NCBI GenBank assembly: GCA_964609245.1
Contig: CAZSSB010000007.1
Location: forward strand, 41,190-105,189
DNA: 64,000 nucleotides
Origin: JAFGCY01 sp964609245
GTDB taxonomy: Bacteria > 4484-113 > JAFGCY01
Direction of reading: 5' to 3'
Shown one piece after another: positions 17,301 through 27,100 of the stretch. The notes beneath the pieces were generated by a model. It worked only from the letters and a program-made list of their open reading frames with translations, did not search any database and was not told the DNA's origin. Made by a program: the position numbers and the translations under genes. The first letter of the stretch is position 1, and each line of letters opens with the position of its first letter.

Positions 17301-17759
17301 GACTACCTCTTCCGCGTGCTGGGCATGGAGTACCTGGGCCGCATGGACTTCGTGCAGGTCAAGCCGGCGGACGAGGAGCTGGAGGTCAACCAGCGCGAGC
17401 AGGAGCAGGCCGGCGCGCCGCGCCGGGAGCCCCGGCCCGCCAAGCCCGTGTCGGGCAAGAGCCACGCGGAGGTGAGCAACGGTAACGGTAACGGCAACGG
17501 AGACGGCCAGGCCGACGGCAAGAGCGCCGTGCGGCCGGTCGGCGTGCCGGCCAGCGGGCCGGACGACTACCTCGGTGACGGCGAGGATGACAATGGGGGC
17601 TCTGCACCGGCAACCGCGACCACCGGCCACGCGCTCGATGACCAGCTGGCCTCGCTGATGGGTGAAGCGCCGTTCTGCGACGTCTGCGGCCACATCACCG
17701 TGCGCAACGGCAGCTGTTTCAAGTGCCTCAACTGCGGCCACAGCCAGGGCTGCAGCTAG
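14361..17759 (+). CDS. nrdJ: adenosylcobalamin-dependent (class II) ribonucleoside-diphosphate reductase
   Basis: This 1,132-residue cytoplasmic enzyme reduces ribonucleotides to deoxyribonucleotides using adenosylcobalamin, without oxygen dependence. It shows HACFIQSV with C183, KYGSGTGTNFS, the active-site NPCSE with C395, APTGTIGLLMDCDTTG, and a C-terminal redox/zinc tail of six cysteines (CDVCGH, CFKCLNCGH, GCS). An acidic/basic insert lies around 835-885, and an Asn-Gly repeat linker precedes the tail. The ATG at 14361 has GAGGAG 8 nt upstream. The gene is monocistronic, with a long structured leader. No other ribonucleotide reductase is present in the window. Confidence 0.95.
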   Translation: MRIERFFTAAGQSPFDQVEWTRRDSIITNPDGSIVFEMRDAEVPAGWSQLATDIVVSKYFRRAEVPQVDADGSPLLDDQGHPVTGPERSARQVVHRVAGCWRYWGEELGYFDTEECAQAFYDELSHMLINQMAAPNSPQLFNTGLHWAYGLTGPSQGHYFVDPWSGKLTKSRDAYSHSQPHACFIQSVQDDLVNEGGIMDLWTREARLFKYGSGTGTNFSRLRGEGEPLSGGGVSSGLMSFLRIGDRAASAIRSGGTTRRAAKMVCLDVDHPDIEAFVQWKVGEEEKVAAMVAGGEGKYDTRFDGEAYSTVSGQNSNNSVRVPNEFLRAVENDEEWELKWRTDGRVCKVLKARDLWEHICSAAWRCADPGVQFDDTINEWHTCPASGRIVASNPCSEYMFLDDTACNLASLNLGKFLNEETGEFDLAAYRHAIRLWTIVLEISVVMAQFPSREIAQNSYDFRTLGLGLANLGSCLMILGVPYDSDEGRAIGAALAAILTGEAYATSAEMAGQLGTFAKYEENREQMLRVIRNHRRAAHDAPAAEYEGLGLTPQGISAEHCPDYLAQAARQAWDRALKLGEAHGYRNAQASVVAPTGTIGLLMDCDTTGIEPDFALVKFKKLAGGGYFKIINQSLPRALRLLGYSEQQVADIITYVLGSSSFDGAPAVNRETLRTRGLTDAEIDRVESTLPGVFELGHAFSVFVLGEDCFRRLGFKEADWQQPGFNLLRALGFKAGEISAAGDYLCGMMTVEGSPHLKAEHLPVFDCANRCGKHGHRFIHHSGHIRMMAAVQPFISGAISKTINMPHEVEVADIGDAYLMSWRLGLKANALYRDGCKLSQPLSSRASEKEEASEEDKADGRRQRPEPVSPQQARTLQIHAPIRRPLPRKRHGFNLEGRVGGHKVYLRTGEYADGTLGEIFVDMHKEGAAFRSLMNCFAIAISKGLQYGVPLEEFVDTFVYTRFEPSGPVEHPNIKMAQSVIDYLFRVLGMEYLGRMDFVQVKPADEELEVNQREQEQAGAPRREPRPAKPVSGKSHAEVSNGNGNGNGDGQADGKSAVRPVGVPASGPDDYLGDGEDDNGGSAPATATTGHALDDQLASLMGEAPFCDVCGHITVRNGSCFKCLNCGHSQGCS
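17478..17508 (+). repeat. short Asn-Gly coding repeat in nrdJ
   Basis: Four to five near-identical AACGGN units encode alternating Asn and Gly in the flexible linker before the cysteine-rich tail of NrdJ. The units are in frame, so slippage would change linker length by two residues without breaking the gene. Confidence 0.7.
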
Positions 17760-17788
17760 GGCGCATCCCCCGGAATACAGCAGTGCGT

Positions 17789-17833
17789 CGCCCCGGCCCG
17801 AGGACAGGCTGTCTGCCCGCCCAGGCCGGGGCG
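17789..17833. terminator. likely bidirectional terminator between convergent genes
   Basis: CGCCCCGGCC (17789-17798) and GGCCGGGGCG (17824-17833) form a perfect 10-bp GC stem with a 25-nt loop. It lies 30 bp after the nrdJ stop and 44 bp before the stop of the convergent lipoprotein gene. No T-run follows, so intrinsic termination may be weak or factor-assisted. Confidence 0.55.
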
Positions 17834-17876
17834 AATGCCTGACGGCAATCACGCCGCGTAAACACCCGATGACCGA

Positions 17877-20800
17877 TCAGTAGTCCGCAACGATTGTGTA
17901 ATAGTTGGCACCGGAGGCGTATATCCTCAGGTAGTATGTGCCGGCGCCCGGCAGGAGGTAGTCAACTCGCTGTTGGCCGATATCGACCGTCCAGCTGTAG
18001 TCGAGCGTCGTCGAACCGTCCGTGTGATACAGGGTCAGGTATGGGTCGCCTCGCCACTTCTCGTAGAGGACAGTCGAGCTGATCATCGTCGGTCCACCGA
18101 CGGTCACGGAGTACCAGTCCATGTTGTCGCTGTCGCTGTCCATGTTGCCCGCTACTACCGCGCCGGACGCCAGTGGCGTGGCCGTACCGGTATCGTTGTT
18201 CGGCTCGTTCGCGTCGGTGTAGTTCCATGAAAACTCGAAGTTCTGCACCACGTCGCTCGACGTGATGTCCAGCGTCCATGGGCTCGCCGGGGATGACGCC
18301 CAGTTGGCACCGTAGATGTAGATCTGATACGAACCAGGCGCGAAGGGCCCCAACTCGTAGTTGGACTCGGGTGACCAACTCCCGGACTGCCAGACCTCCC
18401 CGATCGCCGGGCAGTAGACGTAAGCGTTGGGCACGGGCGCCATCACAGTGTCCAGCACCGTTCCGCTGAGCATGTAGCCCTCCGTTTCATCCGCCGAGAC
18501 GTGATAGCTGCCGTCACCGTCGTACGAGGCGATTTCCAGGATGTGCTCAACCGTACCGACGGTTGGCAGCAGGGCATCGAAATCGCCGTGCCACTCCCGC
18601 CAGACGATCAGCGTTTCGGTGGAGCGCTCGATCAGATTGAGCGTGAAATACCTGTCGTTGTCGGGCGAACTGATCTGAACATGCAGGGGATCCGTGCTGG
18701 CCGGAGTGAAGATGTACTTGTCAACGTAATCCGAGTCGCCGCTGAGCGTGGCGTCGAAGTCCATCGGGTAGTCCACGTACTTGCCGTACAGATTGTTGGA
18801 TTCCCAGGCATCATCACACTCGTCCCAGTTGCAGCGGAACCAGTAAGTCTGATCCTCGCCGCTCACGGTCAGATGCTGCGTGTAGCGGTCGCAGGTCACT
18901 CCATAGCGGAACAACTCCACGAACAGTTCCTCGCCGTCCATGAGTTCAATACCCATCTCAGTCAGTCCACTGTGTGCCGTCACAAACGACTGCAGCCAAT
19001 CCTGACCAGGATTGAACACGTCGATCCGTGCTCCCTCGAGGCCATAGCTGTTGCTCTCGCCCACCCACAGCGCGCCCACCTCCACGGTGTAGCCCGTGTA
19101 CTCCTCAATCGTCAGCGCATATGGGAACGTGCGATGGCTCCAGCATGACATCTCCAGAAAGTAGTAGTCTCCGTCGGTGTCGTTCTCGCCCTCCAGGCGC
19201 AGCTCCAGGCCTGTGTCCGTCTTGAACGAGTAGCCGATGTACGTCTCCGTAGAGCTGTGGAGGTACATGCTGATCGGCGGCAGCCCCGTGTTTTCCGTGT
19301 AGTCGAAGTCGCAATTGACAATGATCCGCTGTCCGGCAGCGGGCTTGAACTTGTACCAGTCCTGGTTGTCACCAGCACCGATCTTCATCGGATCATGGCT
19401 GGTGAGCGGAAGCGCGAACTCGTTTGCCGTAAGATCCGTATCGTTGGGTTCGTATGTGTCAATGGCGAACAACCCGGTGCCGGAGAAGTCGACGTTGGGG
19501 TCATCGCCCAGGCTGAGGTCAACGACCGCGTTGACGGGGGTGTAGGTGTAGGCATCCTCGCCGTCCGGATCAGGTGTAACGGTCGTGCTGACAGGCTGCA
19601 CGAACTTGACGCTGTAGTTCCCCACTGTCGAGGTGTACAGATCCGTCAGATCGCTGCCCGCCTGGAGCCTGACCTTGACGTAGCCAAGTCCGCCGCCATT
19701 CGTGACATCACCGCCAATGGAATTCAGGTTGCCGTTGCCCAGCTGAACCTGGTACTCGCCGCCGCCGCCGGAGCAGCTTGCGTGCATATAGATGGTGCGT
19801 GGTGCCGCAACCGCAAATCCCACGTAGACGGTCCCGTTGTACACCCAGGTGGAGTTCTCGATCAGGTAGCCGTGCTCGTTGTAGACCTCGACGTACGGGA
19901 ACATGATGGTGGGATCGCCCAGCATCCTGAAGTAGTACTGACCGGGCACCGTGAACTCGAAGCGATAGAAATCATCAGGATCATCCGACGCTGATATGAA
20001 GTCGATGACCGGGGTGGCGAGGTCCATTACGGGCGCCTCCCACCAGGTGTCATTGGGCTCGTGACTCTCAATCGGATCGAAGTGGCTGAGGTTCTTCTCG
20101 CCGATGACCTGCACGCCGGTCAGCGGTCCGCCCGAGACGGTGATCACTTCCGGGTTGTTGTAGAACACGAGGCCCGGCTTCGTGGCCATCAGGTGCCAGG
20201 AGCCGTCCGGCACCGCCGGCAGCGTGAAGGTCCCGTCCGCCGCGGTCATAATGCCGCCGCCCCCCGGCCCGATCGAAGTAGTGATCAGGCAGTTCGGGAT
20301 GCCGGCGCCGCTGCGGTCGACCACCTGCCCGCTGACCGGATAGCGGTTCGCGTAGGTCAGCCGCACGAAGTCGATGTTGTACATGTCCTCGTCGAAGGCG
20401 AAGATCGCCACGTAGGTGTGGCCGTTCTCGCTGGCGTAGTCACCCTCGCCTCCCGCGGGCACAATCTCCCCGGCGTCCTGGTTGCGCGGGCCCAGATGCT
20501 CCCAGGTGCCCGCGCTGTAGTTGGAGATCGCCACATAGACCAGCGCGCCCGGCTCGCGCAGGCTGGTCACGAAGCCTACGTGGGCTATCTCGTCGGCGGG
20601 CGAGCCGGCGAACTCATAGATCGCCCAGCCCAGCTCTCCCGCGCCCGGATGGAACTCCGCCTGGGCTCCGGCCAGCGTGACCGTTGGCGCCGAGTGGTCG
20701 AAGGCCTGGTCGCCCGTGTGACCGGCTGTGACCTCCGAGCTCATCTTGTGCGGGTTGAAGTCGCCGCCCGGCGGCAGAGCGGGCAGCGCCGCCGCCAGGT

Positions 20801-20927
20801 CGCCGATCACCGCCGTCAGGTCCGGCAGCTCGGTCGTGGGGACGCTGCCGCTCCGGCCGCCGCAGGCGCTCAGCAGCAGGGCGACGATCACTGTCACACC
20901 AAGGATGTAGACCGCGTTTGCACGCAT
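17877..20927 (-). CDS. large secreted lipoprotein with AIYEF-type N-terminal domain and PPC repeats (paralogue 1)
   Basis: This 1,016-residue protein has a lipoprotein signal ending LLLSAC (C22). Visible modules are the shared N-terminal domain (about 84-193; AIYEF 102-106, VYVAISNY, GTWE), a carboxypeptidase-regulatory-like beta-sandwich (196-276; RYPVSGQVVD, DGTFTLPAVPDGSWHLMA), four pre-peptidase C-terminal-like domains (about 290-396, 492-608, 708-810, 907-1016; EPND starts and DWYKF/DWYSV cores), and further sandwich domains, the last around 816-900. No enzyme motif is seen, so an adhesive or structural surface role is inferred. ATG at 20927 is preceded by AGGGGG; upstream in-frame sequence belongs to the conserved leader. 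It is third in a tandem run of three. Confidence 0.85.
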   Translation of the reverse strand: MRANAVYILGVTVIVALLLSACGGRSGSVPTTELPDLTAVIGDLAAALPALPPGGDFNPHKMSSEVTAGHTGDQAFDHSAPTVTLAGAQAEFHPGAGELGWAIYEFAGSPADEIAHVGFVTSLREPGALVYVAISNYSAGTWEHLGPRNQDAGEIVPAGGEGDYASENGHTYVAIFAFDEDMYNIDFVRLTYANRYPVSGQVVDRSGAGIPNCLITTSIGPGGGGIMTAADGTFTLPAVPDGSWHLMATKPGLVFYNNPEVITVSGGPLTGVQVIGEKNLSHFDPIESHEPNDTWWEAPVMDLATPVIDFISASDDPDDFYRFEFTVPGQYYFRMLGDPTIMFPYVEVYNEHGYLIENSTWVYNGTVYVGFAVAAPRTIYMHASCSGGGGEYQVQLGNGNLNSIGGDVTNGGGLGYVKVRLQAGSDLTDLYTSTVGNYSVKFVQPVSTTVTPDPDGEDAYTYTPVNAVVDLSLGDDPNVDFSGTGLFAIDTYEPNDTDLTANEFALPLTSHDPMKIGAGDNQDWYKFKPAAGQRIIVNCDFDYTENTGLPPISMYLHSSTETYIGYSFKTDTGLELRLEGENDTDGDYYFLEMSCWSHRTFPYALTIEEYTGYTVEVGALWVGESNSYGLEGARIDVFNPGQDWLQSFVTAHSGLTEMGIELMDGEELFVELFRYGVTCDRYTQHLTVSGEDQTYWFRCNWDECDDAWESNNLYGKYVDYPMDFDATLSGDSDYVDKYIFTPASTDPLHVQISSPDNDRYFTLNLIERSTETLIVWREWHGDFDALLPTVGTVEHILEIASYDGDGSYHVSADETEGYMLSGTVLDTVMAPVPNAYVYCPAIGEVWQSGSWSPESNYELGPFAPGSYQIYIYGANWASSPASPWTLDITSSDVVQNFEFSWNYTDANEPNNDTGTATPLASGAVVAGNMDSDSDNMDWYSVTVGGPTMISSTVLYEKWRGDPYLTLYHTDGSTTLDYSWTVDIGQQRVDYLLPGAGTYYLRIYASGANYYTIVADY

Positions 20928-20981
20928 CCGAAACCCCCTTTGGTTCGGCTTGTTCGTCGAGTTACCTGACAAGTTTACCCG
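20928..20981 (-). promoter_or_regulatory. conserved leader of lipoprotein paralogue 1
   Basis: The 54 bp before the start are nearly the same as those before paralogue 2. On the coding strand CCGAA(C)C and GG(T)TTCGG can pair around the AGGGGG ribosome-binding site, and the motif GGTAAACTTGTCAGGTAA lies further upstream (complement of 20962-20981). Conservation across the tandem genes suggests a control element or recent duplication. Confidence 0.45.
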
Positions 20982-21014
20982 ATTGTGCCGACTCAGAATC
21001 GGCCCAACGTCGGA

Positions 21015-24000
21015 TCAGTAATCGGCGGTCAGCGTGTACTCATTGGCTCCACCCCAGGCGCAGATGTAGTACGTGCCCAGCACTGGCAGGTAGTAATCAA
21101 TGCGCTGGAATCCGGCGCCGAAACTGTTCGAGTTCTCCAGTTGGGTGGTCCCGTCGGTGTCGTACAGGGCAAGATTCACATTGCCGGCCCAGTCTTCCAT
21201 TGTGATGTTGAGGCTGATGAGCCCCGGCCCGGCGGTGAACATCCGCCAGTCCTGAGTATCCGTATCGTTGTTCAGGTTCATCGTCTGCGCTACGCCGGAT
21301 GCAACGGGTATGGCCATGGTCCAGTCGTCATCCGGTTCACCTACATCCGTCACGTTGACGTTGAGCGTGAAATCCTGGCTGATGTCGGAGTTGCTGAACG
21401 TCACCTCCCAGGGGCTGGCCGGTGCGGCCTCGTAGTTGGCCGCGTACACGTAGATGTCATACGTGCCCGGCGCGAACGGTCCCAGCTCGTAATCCTCTTC
21501 GGCTGACCAGCCTGATTCCCAGACCCGGCCGTAGGCGGGATCATAGACATAGGCGTCCTCCACCGGGTTACTCGTTGAGTCGAGGACCTTCCCCGACAGC
21601 ATGTAGCCCGGTGACTCATTGAGGACGATGTGGTAACTCCCCTCGCCTCCGTTGCAGGCGATCTCAAGCCGGTGCATGATGGTCCCGCTGGTGTTCAGCA
21701 GGAACTCGGCGTTGCCCTGCCAGCTGTACGCGCCCAGGTACACCTCGGGGTTGTGTTCCAGCAGCAGCGCCTGGAATTCCATGTCGTCCGGGGCTGACTC
21801 GATGACGACATGCAGCGGGTCCGCGCTGAGCGGAGTGAAGACGTACTTGTCAATCGGGTCTGTCATGGCGCTGATCGTGGCACTCGAACTCAGCGGATAC
21901 GCCACCAGTTTGCCGTAGCTGTCATTGGGTTCCCAGTGGTCGCCTGCGCCATCCTCCACGGCGCGGAACCAGACCAGCTCGTCGGCACCCTCCACCGTGA
22001 TCGTGTCGGTGTAGCGGTCACAGGTCAGGCCGTAGCGGAAGAACTCCGCATGAAGCGTCTCTCCATCCTTGAACTTGAACGGGATCTCGGTTCTGCCGGT
22101 GTTCGCCGTGTAGTACGTCCGCATCCAGTCGTACTCGAAGTTGTGGACGTCCACGCGGGCGTTCATGATGCCGAAGCTGCCCCACAGGCCGCCGATGTCG
22201 ACCTGGTAACCGTCGTACTCCTCGACGCTCAGGTTGATCCCGTGACGGCGGTTATCCGTGGTCCAGACGTGAATGTAGTATTCGTTGCCGTCACAGGGGC
22301 CGAACCTCACTTCACTGCCTGGATTCGTCGAGAATGACCAGTAGGCTTCGGTGCTGTCGTGGTTCTCGACATTCATGTAGACCGTCCGCAGGTCATACTC
22401 ATTGATCCCGTAGTTGTAATGCAGGCAGACGACCACCCACTTGCCGGCCGTCGGTGTTACCTTATACCAGTCATCCGCATCCGTGTCACCGATGTTGGCC
22501 GGCAGCGTGGTCTCGAAAGGCAGCGCGGCGATTTCATACGCGGTCGCGTCGGTGTCATTGGGCTCGTACTCATCCGCAAGGAACGAGGCAAATCCGCTGA
22601 AGTCAACTCCCGTCGCATCGCCGGCCGTGATGTCAATGCTGAAGTGGTTCATCAGGTAGGTATAGGGATCCTCGCCCAACGGGTCGGCTGACACCGTATA
22701 GACGGCCGGCAGCCGGTACAGGCTTTCGTAATCCCCGCTCCAGTCATGGGCGTAGACGTAGGTCAGTTCCCCGGGGGCATCCATCCCGACGCAGGCGAAC
22801 TCGAGCTCGCCTCCCGCCGTCACCGAGCCTGAGATCCCGTACAGTGGGCCGCTTCCCGTACTAAGGGTGTACTGCCCGCCCCCGCCTTGGCAGCTGACCT
22901 CCAACACGATCCAGCGGCTATCGGCGATCGTGAACGGCATGTACAGCACCCCGCTGCGAATCCACTCCGACTGGTCGATGAAGTTGCCGTCCAGGTCGCG
23001 CATCGCGATGTTGGGGAACAGCAGCGAATGGTCGCCCTCGTAGCGCAGGTAGTACAGGCCCGGCGTGTTGAAGGCGAACGCATAGCAGTCCACGGGATCA
23101 TCAGAGGCGGAGAGCCACTCCTCGATGATGTCCGTCTCATTGTGTTCAGGTGCCTGCCACCAGACGTCGTTCGGCTCTTCGTCCTCAAGCGGATCCAGGT
23201 GGCTGAGGTTGCGTTCGCCGAGGAACTCGACCCCGCCGACATCCGCGCCCGACACGGCGACGGTGGTCGGATTGTCGAAGAACACCCAGCCGGCCTTGGT
23301 CGCCATCAGATGCCAGCTGCCATCCGGCACCGCGGGCAGCGTGAAGCTGCCAGTGGCGTCCGTGACTACGGGCGGAATCCCCAGTGATGACGAAATCAGA
23401 ACGTCACCGATTCCGATCCCGGCACGGTTCAGCACCTGGCCGCTGACCGGGTAGCGGTTGCCGTAGGTCACCCGCACGAAGTCGAGGTCGAAATCTCCGT
23501 CGTCAAAGGCGAACACCGCTACATAGCTGTAACCGGTCGGCGAAGCATAGTCCCCCTCCCCTCCGGTCGGCACGAGCTGCGCGGTGTCCTGATTCCGCCT
23601 CCCGAAGAACTCCCAGGCACCCTCGGCGTAGTTCGAGATCGCCACGTAGACCGAATGATTGAAGTCGCGGTTGCTGACCACGTACTCGACGCTGGCCAGC
23701 TCGTCGCTCGGTGAGCCCACGAACTCGAAGACGGCGAAACCCATCTCGCCGGGCCCGACGTCAAACAGCGCCTGTGCGCCGGCCAGCGTAACCGAGGCCG
23801 GCGAGAAATCAACCGCCTGGTCACCGGTACGCGTGGCGGTCACCGCCGAGGTGATCCTGGCGGGATGGAATCTGCCACCCGGCGGCAGCGCCGGCAGGCT
23901 GGCCAGATCTGTGACAGCGGCCGGCAGATCCGGCAGCGCGGTCACCGGCGCCGATTGATCGCCTCCACCGCAGGCCGCCAGCAGGACCAGGAGCGTGCTG

Positions 24001-24032
24001 AGGCAGACAACGCGAGCAGCATCGTTACTCAT
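21015..24032 (-). CDS. large secreted lipoprotein with AIYEF-type N-terminal domain and PPC repeats (paralogue 2)
   Basis: This 1,005-residue protein has the signal LVLLAAC (C21) and the same module order as its neighbours: N-terminal domain with FAVFEFVGSPSDE and VYVAISNYAEGAWEFFG, regulatory-like sandwich (RYPVSGQVLN), PPC-like domains beginning EEPND, YEPND, WEPND and the final GEPDDD, and a late GYMLSGKVLD sandwich. The region FRYGLTCDRY is shared almost exactly with the other two. I use ATG at 24032. The frame stays open to 24257 but would overlap paralogue 3 and bury the signal peptide. The gap to paralogue 1 is 87 bp. Function is unknown; it is probably surface-exposed. Confidence 0.85.
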   Translation of the reverse strand: MSNDAARVVCLSTLLVLLAACGGGDQSAPVTALPDLPAAVTDLASLPALPPGGRFHPARITSAVTATRTGDQAVDFSPASVTLAGAQALFDVGPGEMGFAVFEFVGSPSDELASVEYVVSNRDFNHSVYVAISNYAEGAWEFFGRRNQDTAQLVPTGGEGDYASPTGYSYVAVFAFDDGDFDLDFVRVTYGNRYPVSGQVLNRAGIGIGDVLISSSLGIPPVVTDATGSFTLPAVPDGSWHLMATKAGWVFFDNPTTVAVSGADVGGVEFLGERNLSHLDPLEDEEPNDVWWQAPEHNETDIIEEWLSASDDPVDCYAFAFNTPGLYYLRYEGDHSLLFPNIAMRDLDGNFIDQSEWIRSGVLYMPFTIADSRWIVLEVSCQGGGGQYTLSTGSGPLYGISGSVTAGGELEFACVGMDAPGELTYVYAHDWSGDYESLYRLPAVYTVSADPLGEDPYTYLMNHFSIDITAGDATGVDFSGFASFLADEYEPNDTDATAYEIAALPFETTLPANIGDTDADDWYKVTPTAGKWVVVCLHYNYGINEYDLRTVYMNVENHDSTEAYWSFSTNPGSEVRFGPCDGNEYYIHVWTTDNRRHGINLSVEEYDGYQVDIGGLWGSFGIMNARVDVHNFEYDWMRTYYTANTGRTEIPFKFKDGETLHAEFFRYGLTCDRYTDTITVEGADELVWFRAVEDGAGDHWEPNDSYGKLVAYPLSSSATISAMTDPIDKYVFTPLSADPLHVVIESAPDDMEFQALLLEHNPEVYLGAYSWQGNAEFLLNTSGTIMHRLEIACNGGEGSYHIVLNESPGYMLSGKVLDSTSNPVEDAYVYDPAYGRVWESGWSAEEDYELGPFAPGTYDIYVYAANYEAAPASPWEVTFSNSDISQDFTLNVNVTDVGEPDDDWTMAIPVASGVAQTMNLNNDTDTQDWRMFTAGPGLISLNITMEDWAGNVNLALYDTDGTTQLENSNSFGAGFQRIDYYLPVLGTYYICAWGGANEYTLTADY

Positions 24033-24086
24033 CCGAAACCCCCTATGGTTCGGTTCGTGTGTCGGTTTACCTGACAAGTTTACCCG
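24033..24086 (-). promoter_or_regulatory. conserved leader of lipoprotein paralogue 2
   Basis: This matches the leader of paralogue 1 position for position, apart from changes concentrated in a 13-bp middle part. The 20-bp block at 24067-24086 is identical to 20962-20981, and the region around the ribosome-binding site (24033-24053) differs at one base. A diverged version, sharing GGTTTCGG next to the ATG and a GTTTACC core, precedes paralogue 3. Confidence 0.45.
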
Positions 24087-24117
24087 CTGTGAGAAATTGG
24101 CGCAGGCCGACGGCCGA

Positions 24118-27100
24118 TCAGAAGTTGGCGCTGACGGTGTACTCATTGCCGCCGCCGTACAGCCTGATGTAGTAGCTGGTCGCCGCCGGCAGCACATAGT
24201 CGATCCGCTGGCAGGAACCGCCGGCCAGACAGGAGCCGGCCAGCTTGGTCGTGCCATCGTGATCGTAGAGCTCCATCAGCACTGCGGCCGCCCAGTGCTG
24301 GAATTCAACGCTCAGGCTTACCAGGCCCGGGCCGCCGGTGAACCGGTACCAGTCGCTGGAGTCGAACGGACCTCCCACGTTGGCCTCCAGCGGCGAGCCG
24401 CTGCTGATGGTGAACGCCTCGCCGGGCGAGTCATTGGGCTCGTAGGAGTCGCTGCTGTCCTCGGTGAGCACAAAGTCCTGGACGAGATCGGCGTCGGTGA
24501 ACACCGCAGTGAAAGGACTGTGCGGTTCCACGTAGTAGTTTGTGGAGTACACATAGATCTCGTAGCTGCCGGGCGGGAACGGTCCCAGTTCGTACTCGCC
24601 GGTCCAGACGTGCATGTCGTCCTCGATGTCCGGACTGTAGATGTAGGTGTGCCAGACCACGTCGCTCGAGTCATCCAGGATTGTGCCGCTGATCGAGTAG
24701 CCTTCCGTTTCATCAACCTCGATGTGATAGGCATCACCTTCAGTACCGCCGCTGATCGTGAGCACCTGGGCCACCGGGCCGGCCGACTTCAGCAGGAAGT
24801 CGGCATCGCCGTACCAGTAGTAGGCGTCCTGCTGCGTCATGGTGTCCGCGTCCTCCAGCGTGGCGCTGAAGTACGTGCCTTCCTCGGGCGTGTCAAACAC
24901 CACGTGCATCGGATCGGCAGTCGCCGGCGTGAGGATGTACTTGTCGAGCGGATCGGTGAGGCTGCTGATGGTAGCGTCCGTGCTCAGCGGGAAGTCCACC
25001 GCAATGCCGGCGTCGTCGTTCGGCTCCCATTTGTCCGCCGACTCCGCCACGATCGTGCTGAACCAGACCGTCTGGTCCGCACCGTCGATCGTGACCGTCT
25101 CCGTGTAGCGGTCGCAGGTCAGCCCGTAGCGGAAGTACTCGGCATAGAGTGTCTCGCCATCCATGAAGTTGAACGGGATGTCCGTGCACCCGTCCGCCAG
25201 CGTCACGAACCCCTGTGTCCAGCCGTACTCGAAGTCGTAGAGGTCAACGCGGGCGTTCATGATTCCGTCCTCATTCCACCGACCACCGATGTCCAGGCGA
25301 TAGCCGTCGTACTCCTGAATCGTCAGTTCGTAGGGGAACTCCTGGCCCGCGCTGCTGGTGACCACCACGTAGTACAGCTCGCCGTCGCAGGGGCCGTAGC
25401 TGCGAGCTTCCCAGCCGTGGTCCGTCCGGTAGCCGTTCATGTAGACGGACTTCGTGCTGTCATAGAGCGCCAGTCTGATCGGCTCGTAGTCCTCGATTAC
25501 GCCGTGGTCCGCGCTCAGCCGCACGATCATGCTCTTGCCGGCCGTAGGCGTCACGTAGTAGTAGTCCGTGTTGTCCGCGGCGCCGATCAGCATGAAGTCG
25601 TGCGCGGTCAGCGGCAGCGGCAGTTCGGCGGCTTCGGTATCGCTGTCGTTCGGCTCGTAGTCGTCCGCCACCATGCCGTGCGTCCCGAAGAAATCAACGC
25701 CGGCGGCGTCCCCCAGGCTGAGGTCCAGCGCCTGGTACAGCGGGGTGTAGCTGTAGGGGTCCACGTCGTGGGGATCGGGGGTTATTTCCGTGGCAACGGG
25801 CATCAGGTAATCGCTCCCGTATTCGCCGCTGTACTTGGTGCTGTACAGGTAGCTCGTTTCGTCTCCGGCCTCGACCTTGACTTCCACGTAGTCGAGGCTA
25901 TCCGCGGCGCTGGTGATCTCACCCCACAGTGAGCTGAGGGGGCCGGACCCGAGATCCAGCGTGTACTGGCCGCCGCCGCCGCCGCAGATGATCCTGACCG
26001 TCACTGCCCTCGCTTCGGCGATCGTGAAGCCGACATACACGACGCCCCGGTACATCCAGTCGGACTGGGCGAAAGACGATCCCTCCGCGCTCTGGATGTA
26101 GACATCGGGAAACAGGATGGTGTCGCTGCCTGCGAACCTTGCGTAGTACTCGCCGGGCGTGTCCAGGGTGAAGCGGTAGGTATCAGACCGGTCGTCGCTG
26201 GCGGAGATGTACGCGGTGATCGTCTGCGACGGATCGCATTCACTGGCCTGCCAGGCCGTCATATTGGGCTCCAGCACGTCGACTGGTTCGTAATGGCTTT
26301 GGTTATGCTCGCCCACGATCAACACACCGGAAAACTCCCCGCCGGACACCGTCACGACCGTCGGGTTGTCGAAGAACACCCAGCCCGTACGTGTCGCCAT
26401 CAGATGCCAGCCGCCGTCAGGCAGCCCGTCCAGCGAGAACGTGCCGTCCGCCCCGGTGACCGTGCTCTGGCCGCCCAGCGTGGTCGTGATCGTCACATCC
26501 GGCACGCCAGCGCCGTCGGGGTCAACCACCTGGCCGCTGACCGGGTAGCGGTTGGCATAGGTGACATTGACGCGGTCGAGGTCGAAGCTGCCACCGTCAA
26601 ACGCCAGCACGGCAATGTGGCAGTAGCCCGTCGGCGAGCTGTACACTCCAGCCCCCCCCGCAGGGACGTGTTGCCCGTGGTCCTGATTGCGCGCACCGAA
26701 GTACTCCCACGCGTTCTCCTCGTAGTTGGAAATCGCGACGTAGACCAGGTGGCCGGGTTCGCGCTCCACGGCCCAGTAGTCAATCGCGGTGATCTCATCC
26801 GCCGGCGAGCCGGCGAACTCGTAGATCGCCCAGGCCAGCTCACCCGCCGCGGGCGCCAGCTGGGCCCGCACGCCGTCAAACGAGACATTGCCTGAGTGGT
26901 CAGACGCCTCGTTGCCGTCAAGCTCCACGCTGACCGCCGCAACGATCCTGCCCGGATGGAAGCGGCCACCCTCGGGCAGACCGGGCAGCCCCGCCGGCAC
27001 GTCGACGACAGCGACCGGCAGCTGCAGGCTGTCTGCCGGCGGACTTCCACCGCCGCCGGCGCACGCCGCCAGCAGTATCGATGCAGCGACAACAGCAAAG

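Noticed and set aside
16332..17852. Minus-strand open frame of 506 codons opposite the nrdJ 3' end
   Set aside because: Ala/Leu/Val/Arg-rich shadow of conserved NrdJ sequence, without recognisable domains or start signals.
24033..24257. N-terminal extension of lipoprotein paralogue 2
   Set aside because: It would overlap the 3' end of paralogue 3, cover the conserved leader and place the signal peptide internally.
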